This document shows positions 45,203 through 54,300 of a stretch of DNA of 64,000 nucleotides, piece by piece. Position 1 is the first letter of the stretch, and every line of letters begins with the position of its first letter. The position numbers were made by a program, and so were the translations under genes. Origin of the DNA: Primorskyibacter marinus (GTDB taxonomy: Bacteria > Pseudomonadota > Alphaproteobacteria > Rhodobacterales > Rhodobacteraceae); contig NZ_QJSD01000004.1 in the NCBI RefSeq assembly GCF_003313245.1, positions 123,294 through 187,293 of the forward strand. Direction: 5' to 3'. The notes under the pieces are model-generated. The model worked only from the letters and a program-made list of their open reading frames with translations. It was not told the DNA's origin and did not search any database.

Positions 45203-46015
45203 ATGGCGGTAGGAATTTTTGACAGTGGTCTTGGGGGGTTGACGGTCCTCGACGCGGTGTCCAAGCGGTTGCCGGACGTGCCTTTTGTGTATCTGGGCGA
45301 CAACAAGAACGCGCCTTATGGTGTCCGGGATGCCGAGGATGTCTACAACCTGACAACCGCCGCCGTCTCGCGGCTTTGGGAGGAAGGCTGCGATCTGGTC
45401 ATTCTGGCCTGCAATACGGCCAGTGCGGCGGCGTTGCGGCGCATGCAGGAAAGCTGGATCCCGCCTGAAAAGCGCGTGTTGGGCGTTTTTGTGCCATTGA
45501 TAGAGGCACTTACCGAACGCCAATGGGGCGATAACAGCCCACCGCGCGAAGTGGAGGTCAAGCATGTTGCCTTGTTCGCGACCCCCGCGACGGTGCGCAG
45601 CCGTGCGTTTCAGCGTGAACTGGCGTTCCGTGCCATCGGTGTGGATGTCGAGGCGCAGGCCTGCGGCGGGTTGGTCGATGCCATCGAAGAGGGTGACATG
45701 ATCCTGGCCGAAGCGTTGGTGCGCAGCCATGTCGATGCTTTGAAACGAAAAATGCCTGATCCGCAGGCGGCGATTCTGGGCTGCACGCATTACCCGTTGA
45801 TGCAGGATGTGTTTCAGGCCGCACTCGGCCCGGACGTGACCGTGTATAGCCAAGCCGATCTGGTGGCTGCCAGCCTTGACGACTATCTGGTGCGTCATCC
45901 GGGAATGTTGGGGCGTGGTGAGAATGCGATCTGCCTGACCAGTGGCAACCCGCGCAAGGTGTCCGATCAGGCGACGCATTTCCTGCGACGACAGGTCGAG
46001 TTTCAAAGCGCCTGA
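45203..46015 (+). CDS. murI: Glutamate racemase
   Basis: Makes D-glutamate for peptidoglycan. The 270-residue protein has [14 protein letters not shown]-like [14 protein letters not shown], catalytic Cys in [12 protein letters not shown], and the second Cys in [11 protein letters not shown] chose the ATG at 45203 because the family begins right before the FDSGLGG motif; earlier in-frame starts add a tail with no family resemblance. Spacing of 174 bases from the oxidoreductase argues for its own promoter. Confidence 0.92.
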   Translation: MAVGIFDSGLGGLTVLDAVSKRLPDVPFVYLGDNKNAPYGVRDAEDVYNLTTAAVSRLWEEGCDLVILACNTASAAALRRMQESWIPPEKRVLGVFVPLIEALTERQWGDNSPPREVEVKHVALFATPATVRSRAFQRELAFRAIGVDVEAQACGGLVDAIEEGDMILAEALVRSHVDALKRKMPDPQAAILGCTHYPLMQDVFQAALGPDVTVYSQADLVAASLDDYLVRHPGMLGRGENAICLTSGNPRKVSDQATHFLRRQVEFQSA

Positions 46016-46087
46016 CGCGCCGCGTTTGGTGCCTTTTGCGACATTTGCCCCCCGAATTTGTACAAATGCCCCCTGAAGGGAAACGAC

Positions 46088-47116
46088 ATGACTCATAAAA
46101 TCGCGATCCTCGGTGCCTCTGGCTATACCGGCGCGGAACTGATCCGCCTGATCGCCACCCATCCGTCGATGCAGATTGCGGCCCTTGGTGCCAATGCCAA
46201 GGCCGGACAAAGCATGGCGACGGTCTACCCGCATCTGCGCCATCTTGATCTGCCGGATCTGGTGACGGCGGATCAGATCGACTTTGACGCCATCGACCTG
46301 TGCTTTTGCGCCTTGCCCCACAAGACCAGCCAGGAGGTGATCCGCGATCTGCCGAAGGATCTGAAGATCGTCGATCTGTCGGCGGATTTCCGGCTGCGCG
46401 ATCCGGCGGATTACGAAAAGTGGTACGGCAACCCGCATGGTGCGATCGAGGTGCAGAAAGAGGCGATCTACGGCCTGACCGAATTTTACCGCGACGAGAT
46501 TCGGGAAGCGCGGCTTGTGGCCGGCACGGGCTGCAATGCGGCGACCGGGCAATATGCGCTGCGGCCGCTGATCTCTGCCGGGGTGATCGGGCTGGACGAT
46601 ATTATCCTTGATCTGAAATGCGCGGTCTCCGGCGCGGGCCGGGCGTTGAAGGAAAACCTGATGCATGCCGAATTGTCCGAAGGCTACAACGCCTATGCCG
46701 TGGGCGGCACGCACCGGCATCTGGGCGAGTTCGATCAGGAATTTTCCAAACTCGCCGGACGGCTTGTAGAGGTGCAGTTCACGCCGCATCTGATGCCCGC
46801 GAACCGTGGTATCCTTGCCACCACCTATGTCAGCGGCGATCCGCAAGAGGTCTATGCCGCGTTGCGCGATGCCTATGCCGACGAGCCGTTCCTGCAAGTG
46901 TTGCCCTTTGGCGAGACACCGTCGACGCATCATGTGCGCGGGTCGAATTTTTGCCATATCGGTGTGACCGGAGATCGCAAACCAGGGCGGGCCATCGTTG
47001 TGGCGGCGCTGGACAATCTGACCAAGGGATCGTCGGGCCAGGCGTTGCAAAATGCGAACCTGATGTTGGGTGAGGATGAGGCCGCAGGGCTGACTCTGGT
47101 GCCCTGTTTCCCGTAA
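46088..47116 (+). CDS. argC: N-acetyl-gamma-glutamyl-phosphate reductase
   Basis: Third step of arginine synthesis. The 342-residue protein has the Rossmann start [18 protein letters not shown], catalytic Cys in [16 protein letters not shown], and [10 protein letters not shown] with the active-site His. The AAGGGAAA ribosome site precedes the ATG at 46088. It stands before ccmE, 81 bases apart. Confidence 0.95.
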   Translation: MTHKIAILGASGYTGAELIRLIATHPSMQIAALGANAKAGQSMATVYPHLRHLDLPDLVTADQIDFDAIDLCFCALPHKTSQEVIRDLPKDLKIVDLSADFRLRDPADYEKWYGNPHGAIEVQKEAIYGLTEFYRDEIREARLVAGTGCNAATGQYALRPLISAGVIGLDDIILDLKCAVSGAGRALKENLMHAELSEGYNAYAVGGTHRHLGEFDQEFSKLAGRLVEVQFTPHLMPANRGILATTYVSGDPQEVYAALRDAYADEPFLQVLPFGETPSTHHVRGSNFCHIGVTGDRKPGRAIVVAALDNLTKGSSGQALQNANLMLGEDEAAGLTLVPCFP

Positions 47117-47197
47117 ATGCGTGCAGCCGGGACGATTTGACCTCTGGCCCGGCGGATGTTTTCGGGTAGGTTATGCCTGTTCCAAAGGAGAGGACGC

Positions 47198-47641
47198 ATG
47201 AAGAGCCTCAAGAAAAAGCGCCGTATTCAAGTTGTTGCCGTGGCTGTGGTCGCGCTTGCGGCCAGCACGGCGCTGATCGGATACGGGATGCAGGACGGGA
47301 TCAACTTTTTCCGCTCGCCCAGTCAGGTGATTGCGGAACCGCCCACCCCGAATGAGACATTCCGGATTGGCGGATTGGTCGAGGAAGGGTCGCTGCAACG
47401 CGGCCAGGGAGAGCTGATCCGCTTTCGCGTGACCGATGGGGGCGCAACCGTTCCGGTGGTGTTTGGCGGCGTCCTGCCGGATCTTTTTGGCGAGAAACAG
47501 GGCATGGTGGGGACCGGAAAATACGTCAACGGTGTCTTTGAAGCCTCTGAAATTCTTGCAAAACATGACGAAACCTACATGCCGAAAGAGGTTGTCGACG
47601 CGCTGAAGGAACAAGGCGTCTACCAAGCCCCCGAAAGCTGA
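47198..47641 (+). CDS. ccmE: Cytochrome c maturation protein CcmE
   Basis: Periplasmic haem chaperone, membrane-anchored by a single N-terminal segment (about residues 10-29). His123 in the H-x3-Y motif HDETY is the covalent haem ligand. The oligonucleotide-binding-fold core is visible as FRIGGLVEEGSLQRG and VTDGGATVPVVFGGVLPDLF. The ribosome site AAAGGAGAGG precedes the start. The usual ccmF partner follows only after a two-gene insertion. Confidence 0.95.
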   Translation: MKSLKKKRRIQVVAVAVVALAASTALIGYGMQDGINFFRSPSQVIAEPPTPNETFRIGGLVEEGSLQRGQGELIRFRVTDGGATVPVVFGGVLPDLFGEKQGMVGTGKYVNGVFEASEILAKHDETYMPKEVVDALKEQGVYQAPES

Positions 47642-47733
47642 CGCGCCGGGCTGCGCACGGTCAGATCGGGCCGCGTTAACCAATTGCTGCAATCGTTTGT
47701 GCCGAGGTTTCAGGCAAGCGAGAGGCAGCCCAC

Positions 47734-48345
47734 ATGCCCAATGTCAGGCAGATTGCAGAGCAGATCGTCGCCCGTGAAGGCGGCTATGTGAACGACCCCG
47801 ACGATCCCGGCGGGGCCACGAACCATGGTGTGACGATCCACACCATGCGGCGGTTGGGGTTGGATCTGACCCGCGATGGCAAGGTGGACGCGGCGGATGT
47901 GCGGCAGCTTGATCGCGCCCAGGCGGTCGAGATCTTCCTGCGCCATTATTTCATAGAGCCGCGCTTGGCAGAGCTTCCCGAGGCGCTGCAACCGTCGGTC
48001 TTTGATATGTATGTCAATGCCGGGGCCAATGCGGTCAAGATCCTGCAACGGCTGCTCTGCGAGATGGGCGAAACGGTCACGGTTGACGGGGTTTTGGGGC
48101 CGCAGACCATCGCGGCTGCGGCCCGCTGCATGGCTGCGGCCCCGGCCTATATGGTGGATGCCTACGGGATTGCCCGGCGGAATTACTATTTCCGCCTTGC
48201 GGATGCGCGGCCCAGTTCGCGCAAATACGCGCGCAGCCGCAAGGGGGGCAAGGGCGGGTGGATCAAACGGGCCGAAGAGTTCATCTCGCCGCGTTTCCAC
48301 CTGAGTGACCATGCGTTCCGGGCACGGGTGTCGGCATGGGGTTGA
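47734..48345 (+). CDS. GH108 endolysin (N-acetylmuramidase), GTA-type
   Basis: A 203-residue muramidase of glycoside hydrolase family 108. The catalytic Glu15 lies in REGGYVNDPDDPGGATN with GVT following, and the C-terminal peptidoglycan-binding part contains VDGVLGPQTIAAA. It has no signal peptide, so it needs a holin, and the next gene, overlapping by 10 bases, encodes one. In Rhodobacter capsulatus an endolysin/holin pair of this type, away from the main GTA cluster, releases gene transfer agent particles; equivalence is inference. One TTAAC at 47676 could be a CtrA half-site. Confidence 0.85.
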   Translation: MPNVRQIAEQIVAREGGYVNDPDDPGGATNHGVTIHTMRRLGLDLTRDGKVDAADVRQLDRAQAVEIFLRHYFIEPRLAELPEALQPSVFDMYVNAGANAVKILQRLLCEMGETVTVDGVLGPQTIAAAARCMAAAPAYMVDAYGIARRNYYFRLADARPSSRKYARSRKGGKGGWIKRAEEFISPRFHLSDHAFRARVSAWG

Positions 48346-48719
48346 TCGACAGGCTTCTGGGCGTCGTCTTTGGTGGCGGGCGCAATGTGGTGGCGCAAAC
48401 AGCCGAGATCTTCCGGGTGAATGCCGAGGCCGAGGCTGTGCGCGGCGCGACGCTGCGCGGCGCTGCGCTGCGCCAGTTCGGGCAGGAATTCGTGCAACCC
48501 AAACGCGGCGGTTTCGACAGGTTCATGGATGGCGTGAACCGGCTGCCACGGCCCGCGCTGGCACTTGGCACGCTGGGGCTGTTCTGTGCGGCGATGGTGG
48601 ACCCGGTGTGGTTTGCCGCGCGCATGGCGGGGATTGCGCTGGTGCCGGAACCGATGTGGTGGCTGCTGGGCGCAATCGTGTCCTTCTATTTCGGCGCGCG
48701 ACATCAGGCAAAGGGGTAG
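48336..48719 (+). CDS. Holin-like membrane protein, interrupted by an amber codon
   Basis: A 127-residue protein with two hydrophobic segments near the C-terminal half (about 73-92 and 100-120), and a charged N-terminus. It follows and overlaps the endolysin gene, the usual lysis-cassette order. The frame ends at TAG (48717-48719) right after ARHQAKG, but the same frame continues with protein-like sequence for 66 codons to another TAG. I think the homologues carry this tail; the inner TAG probably replaced a CAG glutamine codon. Confidence 0.75.
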   Translation: MGLIDRLLGVVFGGGRNVVAQTAEIFRVNAEAEAVRGATLRGAALRQFGQEFVQPKRGGFDRFMDGVNRLPRPALALGTLGLFCAAMVDPVWFAARMAGIALVPEPMWWLLGAIVSFYFGARHQAKG

Positions 48720-48920
48720 GCCTATCAGGCGGATCTGGCGCGCACCGTCGGCATGACGCCCGGCGTGATGCGCACCGTCGAAGAAATCGAGTCGCTGCGG
48801 GAAACGCCCCACCGGCAGAGCCAGGCAGCGCCCGCACCGGCCCCCGAGCCGGTGCCTCTGGCCGAAGTCCACTCAGAAAATCCCGCGCTGGCAGAGTGGC
48901 GGGCCAGCAAAACCGGGTAG
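48720..48920 (+). pseudogene. In-frame continuation of the holin gene after the amber stop
   Basis: Same frame as the holin, 66 codons plus a TAG. It reads AYQADLARTVGMTPGVMRTV, a stretch with Glu-rich helix, a proline-alanine linker, and ENPALAEWRASKTG at the end, with normal local codon use. No separate ribosome site is evident. It is either a read-through tail, a lost tail, or a sequencing error away from a 194-residue holin. Confidence 0.55.
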
Positions 48921-48994
48921 GGCGCGACAATGTGAACGGGGCGGGGCGCGTAAAACCATTGGCCCGCCCCCTTTTCCCCGAATATAACCCTTGC

Positions 48995-50962
48995 ATGATT
49001 ACAGAACTCGGGCATTTCGCCCTCATCCTCGCCTTCCTCGTCGCCATCGTGCAGACGGTTGTCCCCATCATCGGTGCGCATAGGCGCTGGCCGGGCTGGA
49101 TGTCGGTGGCCGAACCGGCCGCCACCACGCAGTTTTTGCTGCTGGGCTTTGCCTTTGCGGCGCTGACCTATGCCTTTGTGACCAGCGATTTCAGCCTGCG
49201 CCTCGTGGTGCTGAACAGCCATTCCGCCAAGCCGATGCTTTACAAGATCTCGGGCGTGTGGGGGAATCACGAGGGCTCCATGCTGCTCTGGGTACTGATT
49301 CTCAGCCTCTTCGGCGCGATGGTCGCGTGGTTCGGGGCGCAATTGCCGCCGACATTGCGCGCGCGGGTGCTGTCGGTGCAGGCCGCGGTCGGTGTGGCGT
49401 TTCTGGCCTTCATCCTGTTTACCTCCAACCCGTTCCTGCGCCTCGCGGTGCCGCCTTTTGACGGGCAGGACCTCAACCCGCTGTTGCAGGATCCGGGCCT
49501 GGCCTTTCATCCGCCGTTCCTCTACCTCGGCTATGTCGGGCTGAGCGTGTGCTTCAGTTTCGCTGTCGCCGCTCTGATCGAGGGGCGCGTGGATGCCGCA
49601 TGGGGCCGCTGGGTGCGGCCCTGGACGCTGGCGGCGTGGATTTTCCTGACCATCGGCATCGCCCTGGGCTCCTGGTGGGCCTATTACGAGCTTGGCTGGG
49701 GCGGCTTCTGGTTCTGGGATCCGGTGGAAAATGCCAGCTTCATGCCGTGGCTTTTCGCGGCGGCGTTGCTGCACAGCGCGATCGTCGTGGAAAAACGCGA
49801 GGCGTTGAAAAGCTGGACCATCCTGTTGGCGATCATGGCGTTCGGTTTCTCGATGATCGGCACATTCATCGTCCGCTCGGGCGTGCTGACATCGGTCCAT
49901 GCCTTTGCCAATGACCCTGAACGCGGCGTGTTCATCCTGATGATCCTTGCCGTCTTTACCGGCGGGGCGCTGACGCTGTTTGCGGCGCGGGCCGGAACCA
50001 TGGAGGCGAAAGGTGTCTTTGGCGTCGTCAGCCGCGAAAGCGCGTTGGTGGCGAACAATATCCTGCTGTCGGTGGCGTCGCTGGTGGTGTTCGTCGGCAC
50101 GATCTGGCCACTGGCCGCCGAGATGTTCTTCGACCGCAAGCTGAGCGTCGGTGCGCCCTTCTTCGACATGGCGTTCACGCCGTTCATGGTGGTGCTGGGG
50201 TTGATCCTGCCGCTGGGTGCGATGCTGCCCTGGAAACGCGCTAAGCCTGGCCGTGTGGCCCGTCAACTACTGCCCGCGCTGGTGCTGGCACTGGCGCTGG
50301 CGGGGCTGACATGGGCCATGCAGACCGGGCGTAGCTTGCTGGGGCCGGTGGGGCTGTTCCTGGGCAGTTGGCTGGTCTTCGGCTCGCTCACCGATCTGTG
50401 GACCCGCACGGGCCGGTCGCGTGATCTGCGCCGCCTGACGCGCCTGCCGCGCGCCGATTGGGGCAAATCGGTGGCCCATGCCGGGCTGGGTGTCACTATC
50501 TTCGGCATTGCCGGGCTGACCGCCTGGCAGACCGAGGACATCCGCGTCGCGAATATCGGCGAGCCTTTCGAGGTTTCGGGTTACGAGCTGACCCTGAACA
50601 GCGTCGAAAGGGTGCGGGGCCCGAATTATTTCTCGACCACGGCCAATGTCACACTGGCACAGGACGGGCAGCAGATTGCCACGCTTTATCCCGAAAAGCG
50701 CAACTACCCGGTGGCCAAGATGCCCACGACCGAAGCGGCCATCGACTACCGGTTCCTGCGCGATGTTTATGTGGTAATCGGGGACGCGCAGGGCAATGAT
50801 GCCTGGACCATGCGCACCTATGTCAAACCGCTGGCGGGCTGGATCTGGGCCGGGTGCCTGATCATGGCACTTGGCGGCGGGTTGTCCTTGACGGATCGGC
50901 GCTACCGGGTGGCCGCGGGGGCGCGCAAAGCGCCTGCACCTGCGGGCGTGCCAGCGGAATGA
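48995..50962 (+). CDS. ccmF: Haem lyase CcmF
   Basis: A 655-residue multi-pass membrane protein that attaches haem to apocytochrome c together with CcmH. The tryptophan-rich motif WGGFWFWDPVENASFMPWL (WWD domain) is at about residue 233, and the conserved GNHEGSMLLW at 88; FHPPFLYLGYVG holds a haem-ligand His. About 15 transmembrane segments are expected. It starts 74 bases after the extended holin frame. Confidence 0.95.
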   Translation: MITELGHFALILAFLVAIVQTVVPIIGAHRRWPGWMSVAEPAATTQFLLLGFAFAALTYAFVTSDFSLRLVVLNSHSAKPMLYKISGVWGNHEGSMLLWVLILSLFGAMVAWFGAQLPPTLRARVLSVQAAVGVAFLAFILFTSNPFLRLAVPPFDGQDLNPLLQDPGLAFHPPFLYLGYVGLSVCFSFAVAALIEGRVDAAWGRWVRPWTLAAWIFLTIGIALGSWWAYYELGWGGFWFWDPVENASFMPWLFAAALLHSAIVVEKREALKSWTILLAIMAFGFSMIGTFIVRSGVLTSVHAFANDPERGVFILMILAVFTGGALTLFAARAGTMEAKGVFGVVSRESALVANNILLSVASLVVFVGTIWPLAAEMFFDRKLSVGAPFFDMAFTPFMVVLGLILPLGAMLPWKRAKPGRVARQLLPALVLALALAGLTWAMQTGRSLLGPVGLFLGSWLVFGSLTDLWTRTGRSRDLRRLTRLPRADWGKSVAHAGLGVTIFGIAGLTAWQTEDIRVANIGEPFEVSGYELTLNSVERVRGPNYFSTTANVTLAQDGQQIATLYPEKRNYPVAKMPTTEAAIDYRFLRDVYVVIGDAQGNDAWTMRTYVKPLAGWIWAGCLIMALGGGLSLTDRRYRVAAGARKAPAPAGVPAE

Positions 50963-51456
50963 GGCGGTTCCGGGAATGGTGGGGCAAATCCCCGCGCTGC
51001 ATCCTTGTGCTTTGCCTTGCGCTGCTGGCGGCCCCGGTCTGGGCCGTGCAACCCGACGAGGTGCTGGACGACCCGGTGCTGGAGTCGCGTGCGCGCGAAT
51101 TGTCCAAGGGGCTGCGCTGTCTGGTCTGCCAGAATGAGAGCATCGACGAATCCAATGCCTCGCTGGCGCGGGATCTGCGCCTTTTGGTGCGCGAACGTCT
51201 GGTCGAGGGCGACAGCGACGCAGAGGCGCTGGCCTTTATCGTCGATCGTTACGGCGAATTCGTGCTGCTGAAACCCACAACCGGCGGCGCGAACTGGCTG
51301 CTCTGGGCCGCCGGCCCCTTGATGCTGGTCACGGCGCTTGGCGTGGGGGTCGTTTATATACGACGCCGGTCACACGCACGGGCACCCGGCGAGCAGGGGT
51401 TGAATGCCGATGAAAGCGCGCGGCTGAAAGAGATCCTTGATCGCCGCGACCCATGA
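50959..51456 (+). CDS. ccmH: Cytochrome c maturation protein CcmH (CcmL-type, redox)
   Basis: A 165-residue thiol-redox subunit. It has a signal peptide (about 1-29, cleavage after WA) and the LRCLVCQNESIDESNA motif with Cys54 and Cys57, then a C-terminal membrane anchor (about 110-130). It keeps apocytochrome haem-binding cysteines reduced. The ATGA overlap with ccmF shows coupling. The TPR part of long CcmH (CcmI) is absent, as in alphaproteobacteria where it is a separate gene. Confidence 0.94.
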   Translation: MRRFREWWGKSPRCILVLCLALLAAPVWAVQPDEVLDDPVLESRARELSKGLRCLVCQNESIDESNASLARDLRLLVRERLVEGDSDAEALAFIVDRYGEFVLLKPTTGGANWLLWAAGPLMLVTALGVGVVYIRRRSHARAPGEQGLNADESARLKEILDRRDP

Positions 51457-51535
51457 CGCTGCGTCGGACTTTGCCATTCCGGTCGGCTGCGTGTTTGATG
51501 CCGCGCAAAGATTGCTCAACAAGGAGACCGCGCCC

Positions 51536-52315
51536 GTGCATTACGAAACCATCACCTATGAGGTCAGCGACAACATCTGCGTTGTGACGCTGAACCGGCC
51601 CGACGTGATGAACGCTCTGGATACGCAGATGCGTGCCGAGATCACGCAAGCCGTGCGCCAGGGCGGTAAAGAGGCGCGCGTCGTGGTCCTGACAGGCGCG
51701 GGCGGGCGGGCCTTCTGTTCGGGGCAGGATCTGGGCGACGGGGCCAATGCGGCCAATCTGGATCTGGAACGGGTGCTGCGCGACGAATACGAGCCGATGC
51801 TCAAGGCGATCTACGACTGTCCGGTGCCGACGATCTCGGCCGTGAATGGGACGGCGGCGGGGGCGGGGGCAAACCTTGCGCTTGCGGCGGATGTGGTCAT
51901 TGCCACGCAAAGCGCGGTCTTCATTCAGGCCTTCACCCGGATCGGCCTGATCCCCGATGCGGGGGGCAGCTATTACCTGCCGCGCCAGATGGGCATGGCC
52001 AAGGCGATGGGGGCGGCGTTGTTTGCCGACAAGATTTCCGCCCGGCAGGCCGATGACTGGGGCATGATCTACGAGGCCGTGGCGGATGACGGGTTCGAGG
52101 CGCATTGGCGCAAACGCGCGGCGCATTTGGCAAATGGCCCAACAGCCGCATATAATGCGCTGAAACAGGCAATTCGCGCCAGCTTTGACAATACGCTGGA
52201 CGAACAATTGGCGCTTGAGGCGCGATTGCAGGGCAAATGCGGTCAGACCCGTGATTTCAAAGAAGGCGTCGTGGCCTTTCTTGAAAAACGCCCGGCCAAT
52301 TACGAAGGGCGCTGA
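51536..52315 (+). CDS. Enoyl-CoA hydratase/isomerase, PaaG-like
   Basis: A 259-residue crotonase-fold protein starting with GTG (AAGGAG nine bases before). Oxyanion-hole motif GGRAFCSGQDLGDG near residue 63 and GTAAGAGANLALAADVVIA near 107 are intact, then FIQAFTRIGLIPDAGGSYYLPR. The AFCSGQDL and PDAGGS pattern resembles PaaG, the ring-epoxide isomerase of phenylacetate breakdown, but general enoyl-CoA hydratases also show it. It is the last gene of the ccm operon, a place where Rhodobacteraceae commonly carry an enoyl-CoA hydratase (recollection). Confidence 0.85.
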   Translation: MHYETITYEVSDNICVVTLNRPDVMNALDTQMRAEITQAVRQGGKEARVVVLTGAGGRAFCSGQDLGDGANAANLDLERVLRDEYEPMLKAIYDCPVPTISAVNGTAAGAGANLALAADVVIATQSAVFIQAFTRIGLIPDAGGSYYLPRQMGMAKAMGAALFADKISARQADDWGMIYEAVADDGFEAHWRKRAAHLANGPTAAYNALKQAIRASFDNTLDEQLALEARLQGKCGQTRDFKEGVVAFLEKRPANYEGR

Positions 52316-52553
52316 GGCGCAACCACCTGATTGACCCGTGCCGGACCACGGTTCGGCACGCGTGAGGCGTTCACCTGATGCCGCAGGCGTCAGGCGCTGG
52401 TCATCCGTGCAGGGCGTGTTTTGCCGTCACATCCTCGAAGCGCACCGCAGCGCGTGCCGGCTGCCATAAGTCGTATGACGTGGGGTAAGTTGATTCCCGA
52501 CGCATTTGAATTGCATGATTTAATTTCATTCATTGATTCTACAGGGTTTTTTC

Positions 52554-52581
52554 TTCAACTTAATTGTTGAAAATGTTTCAA
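52554..52581. promoter_or_regulatory. Overlapping palindromes in the AT-rich island
   Basis: TTCAAC-TTAATT-GTTGAA (52554-52571) overlaps TTGAAA-ATG-TTTCAA (52567-52581). The shared TTGAA half suggests a cluster of binding sites or a promoter region. No regulator is identified. Confidence 0.4.
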
Positions 52582-52694
52582 TGTATATCGTATACAATGT
52601 CTACACTTTAACTATATATATCGACCTGTAATTCGAAGGATTTTCGGGTCTGAAAGAATTTTATCAAAGATCTCTTTGCAAGAAGAGGTTTTCT

Positions 52695-52814
52695 ATGACG
52701 GCGGGAAACGGGGGGAGTGGCCCTGATTCTTCTCATGTCGCGGAGTGGATCCATGTAGGAGTGCGTGGCGTTCATTTCGCGGCATTTTTATTTCCGACGA
52801 CAGATCCCCCTTAA
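52695..52814 (+). CDS. Possible 39-residue small protein
   Basis: ATG preceded by AAGAGG at nine bases, following the AT-rich block. It reads MTAGNGGSGPDSSHVAEWIH and ends HFAAFLFPTTDPP. No known family. It may be a chance frame, but the promoter-like island directly upstream makes it worth listing. Confidence 0.25.
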   Translation: MTAGNGGSGPDSSHVAEWIHVGVRGVHFAAFLFPTTDPP

Positions 52815-52867
52815 GACGACAGCAAGACACTCGCATCGGCCCGGTCGGGCTGACATCTCTGGCAAAT

Positions 52868-52900
52868 GAAAAAAGCCCGCCCCCTGAAAGGGACGGGCTT
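52868..52900 (-). terminator. Intrinsic terminator of gltA
   Basis: AAGCCCGCCCC pairs imperfectly with GGGACGGGCTT around TGAAA; the stem runs into TTTTTT on the minus strand, 24 bases after the gltA stop. Confidence 0.85.
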
Positions 52901-52923
52901 GTGGTTTGTGTCGCTGAGCAGAC

Positions 52924-54219
52924 TTAGCGCTTTTCGATATCGGTATAGTCGCGCGCAGTGCTGCCCAGGTAAAGCTGACGCGGACGGCCGATCTTGTTCT
53001 GCGGATCGCCGATCATTTCCTTCCACTGCGACACCCAGCCGACGGTGCGTGACAGCGCGAAGATCGGGGTGAACATCGAGGTGGGAAAACCCATCGCTTC
53101 GAGGATGATGCCGGAATAGAAATCGACATTGGGGAACAGCTTCTTTTCGGTGAAATAGGGGTCCGCAAGGGCAGCAACTTCGAGTTCCTTGGCAACCTGC
53201 AATGTCGGATTGTTCTCGATCCCCAGCAGGTCCAGCACCTCGTCTGCGGATTGTTTCATCACCTTGGCGCGCGGGTCGAAATTCTTGTAGACGCGGTGGC
53301 CAAAGCCCATCAGGCGGAATGGGTCGTTCTTGTCCTTGGCGCGGTCGATGAATTCGGGAATGCGGTCCGGGGTGCCAATCTCGCGCAGCATTTCAAGACA
53401 GGCCTGGTTGGCACCCCCATGCGCCGGACCCCACAGACACGCAACGCCGGCGGCGATACAGGCAAAGGGGTTGGCACCGGAGGATGACGCCAGCCGCACC
53501 GTCGAGGTCGAGGCGTTCTGTTCGTGATCGGCATGCAGGGTGAAGATCCGGTCCATCGCGCGGCTCAGGATCGGGTTGACCTCGTATTCCTCGGCCGGGA
53601 CGGAAAAGCACATGCGCAGGAAGTTGGACGCGTAATCCAGATCGTTGCGCGGATACACAAATGGCTGACCGGTGTGATATTTGTAGGCCCAGGCGGCAAT
53701 CGTCGGCATCTTGGCGATCAGCCGGATCGAGGCGACCTCGCGCTGCCAGGCATCGGTGATGTCGGTGCTGTCATGGTAGAAGGCCGACATCGCCCCCACG
53801 ACACCGACCATGATCGCCATCGGATGCGCGTCGCGGCGGAACCCGCGGAAGAAATACTGCATCTGCTCGTGCAGCATCGTATGGTTGGTCACGCGGTTTT
53901 CGAAATCCTCAAGCGCTTGCGCCGAGGGCAGATCGCCGTAAAGCAGCAGGTAGCAAACTTCGAGATAATGCGATTTCTCGGCCAGTTGGTCGATCGGATA
54001 GCCGCGATGCAAAAGTTCGCCCTTGTCGCCATCAATGAAGGTGATCGTGCTGTCGCAGGCCGCAGTAGAGGTAAAGCCGGGGTCGTAAGTGAATACACCT
54101 GCATTGGCATAAAGCTTGCGGATGTCTATCACGTCGGGGCCCACGGTTGGGCTAAAAATTGGCAAATCAAAGCTTTTGCCATCCAGTTGCAGGGTAGCGT
54201 TCTTGGTACTTTCTGCCAT
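52924..54219 (-). CDS. gltA: Citrate synthase (type II)
   Basis: First step of the TCA cycle. The 431-residue hexameric-type enzyme has the N-terminal [18 protein letters not shown] domain, catalytic His in [15 protein letters not shown] (DHE), [17 protein letters not shown] with the second His, and [17 protein letters not shown] with the substrate-binding Arg. The start at 54219 gives the normal MAEST... N-terminus. An inverted repeat lies in its leader. Confidence 0.96.
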   Translation of the reverse strand: MAESTKNATLQLDGKSFDLPIFSPTVGPDVIDIRKLYANAGVFTYDPGFTSTAACDSTITFIDGDKGELLHRGYPIDQLAEKSHYLEVCYLLLYGDLPSAQALEDFENRVTNHTMLHEQMQYFFRGFRRDAHPMAIMVGVVGAMSAFYHDSTDITDAWQREVASIRLIAKMPTIAAWAYKYHTGQPFVYPRNDLDYASNFLRMCFSVPAEEYEVNPILSRAMDRIFTLHADHEQNASTSTVRLASSSGANPFACIAAGVACLWGPAHGGANQACLEMLREIGTPDRIPEFIDRAKDKNDPFRLMGFGHRVYKNFDPRAKVMKQSADEVLDLLGIENNPTLQVAKELEVAALADPYFTEKKLFPNVDFYSGIILEAMGFPTSMFTPIFALSRTVGWVSQWKEMIGDPQNKIGRPRQLYLGSTARDYTDIEKR

Positions 54220-54241
54220 GAAGTGGTCCCTTCGTCTCAAT

Positions 54242-54263
54242 GCCGTTGAGCGAATGCAACGGC
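54242..54263. promoter_or_regulatory. Inverted repeat in the gltA leader
   Basis: GCCGTTG and CAACGGC flank eight bases, 23 bases upstream of the gltA ATG. It can be a 5' UTR hairpin or an operator. It lies in the 81-base spacer between gltX and gltA. Confidence 0.4.
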
Positions 54264-54300
54264 TTCCTATGTCAACAGGCATTGAGACAAGATGATCTGG

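Larger units (their letters stand above)
52316..52867. other. AT-rich intergenic island
   Basis: About 550 bases without a firm gene. The stretch 52495-52700 is strikingly AT-rich against a GC-rich genome and includes runs such as AACTATATATATC. It contains overlapping palindromes at 52554-52581, a TCGTATACAA at 52588-52597 identical to the core of the operators at 24652, and a short reading frame at 52695. Early part: imperfect hairpins at about 52338-52360 after the hydratase gene. Confidence 0.6.

Noticed and set aside
44549-47050. 833-codon minus-strand frame across the oxidoreductase end, murI and argC
   Set aside because: It crosses three well-supported genes in antisense, with no recognisable domain or start.
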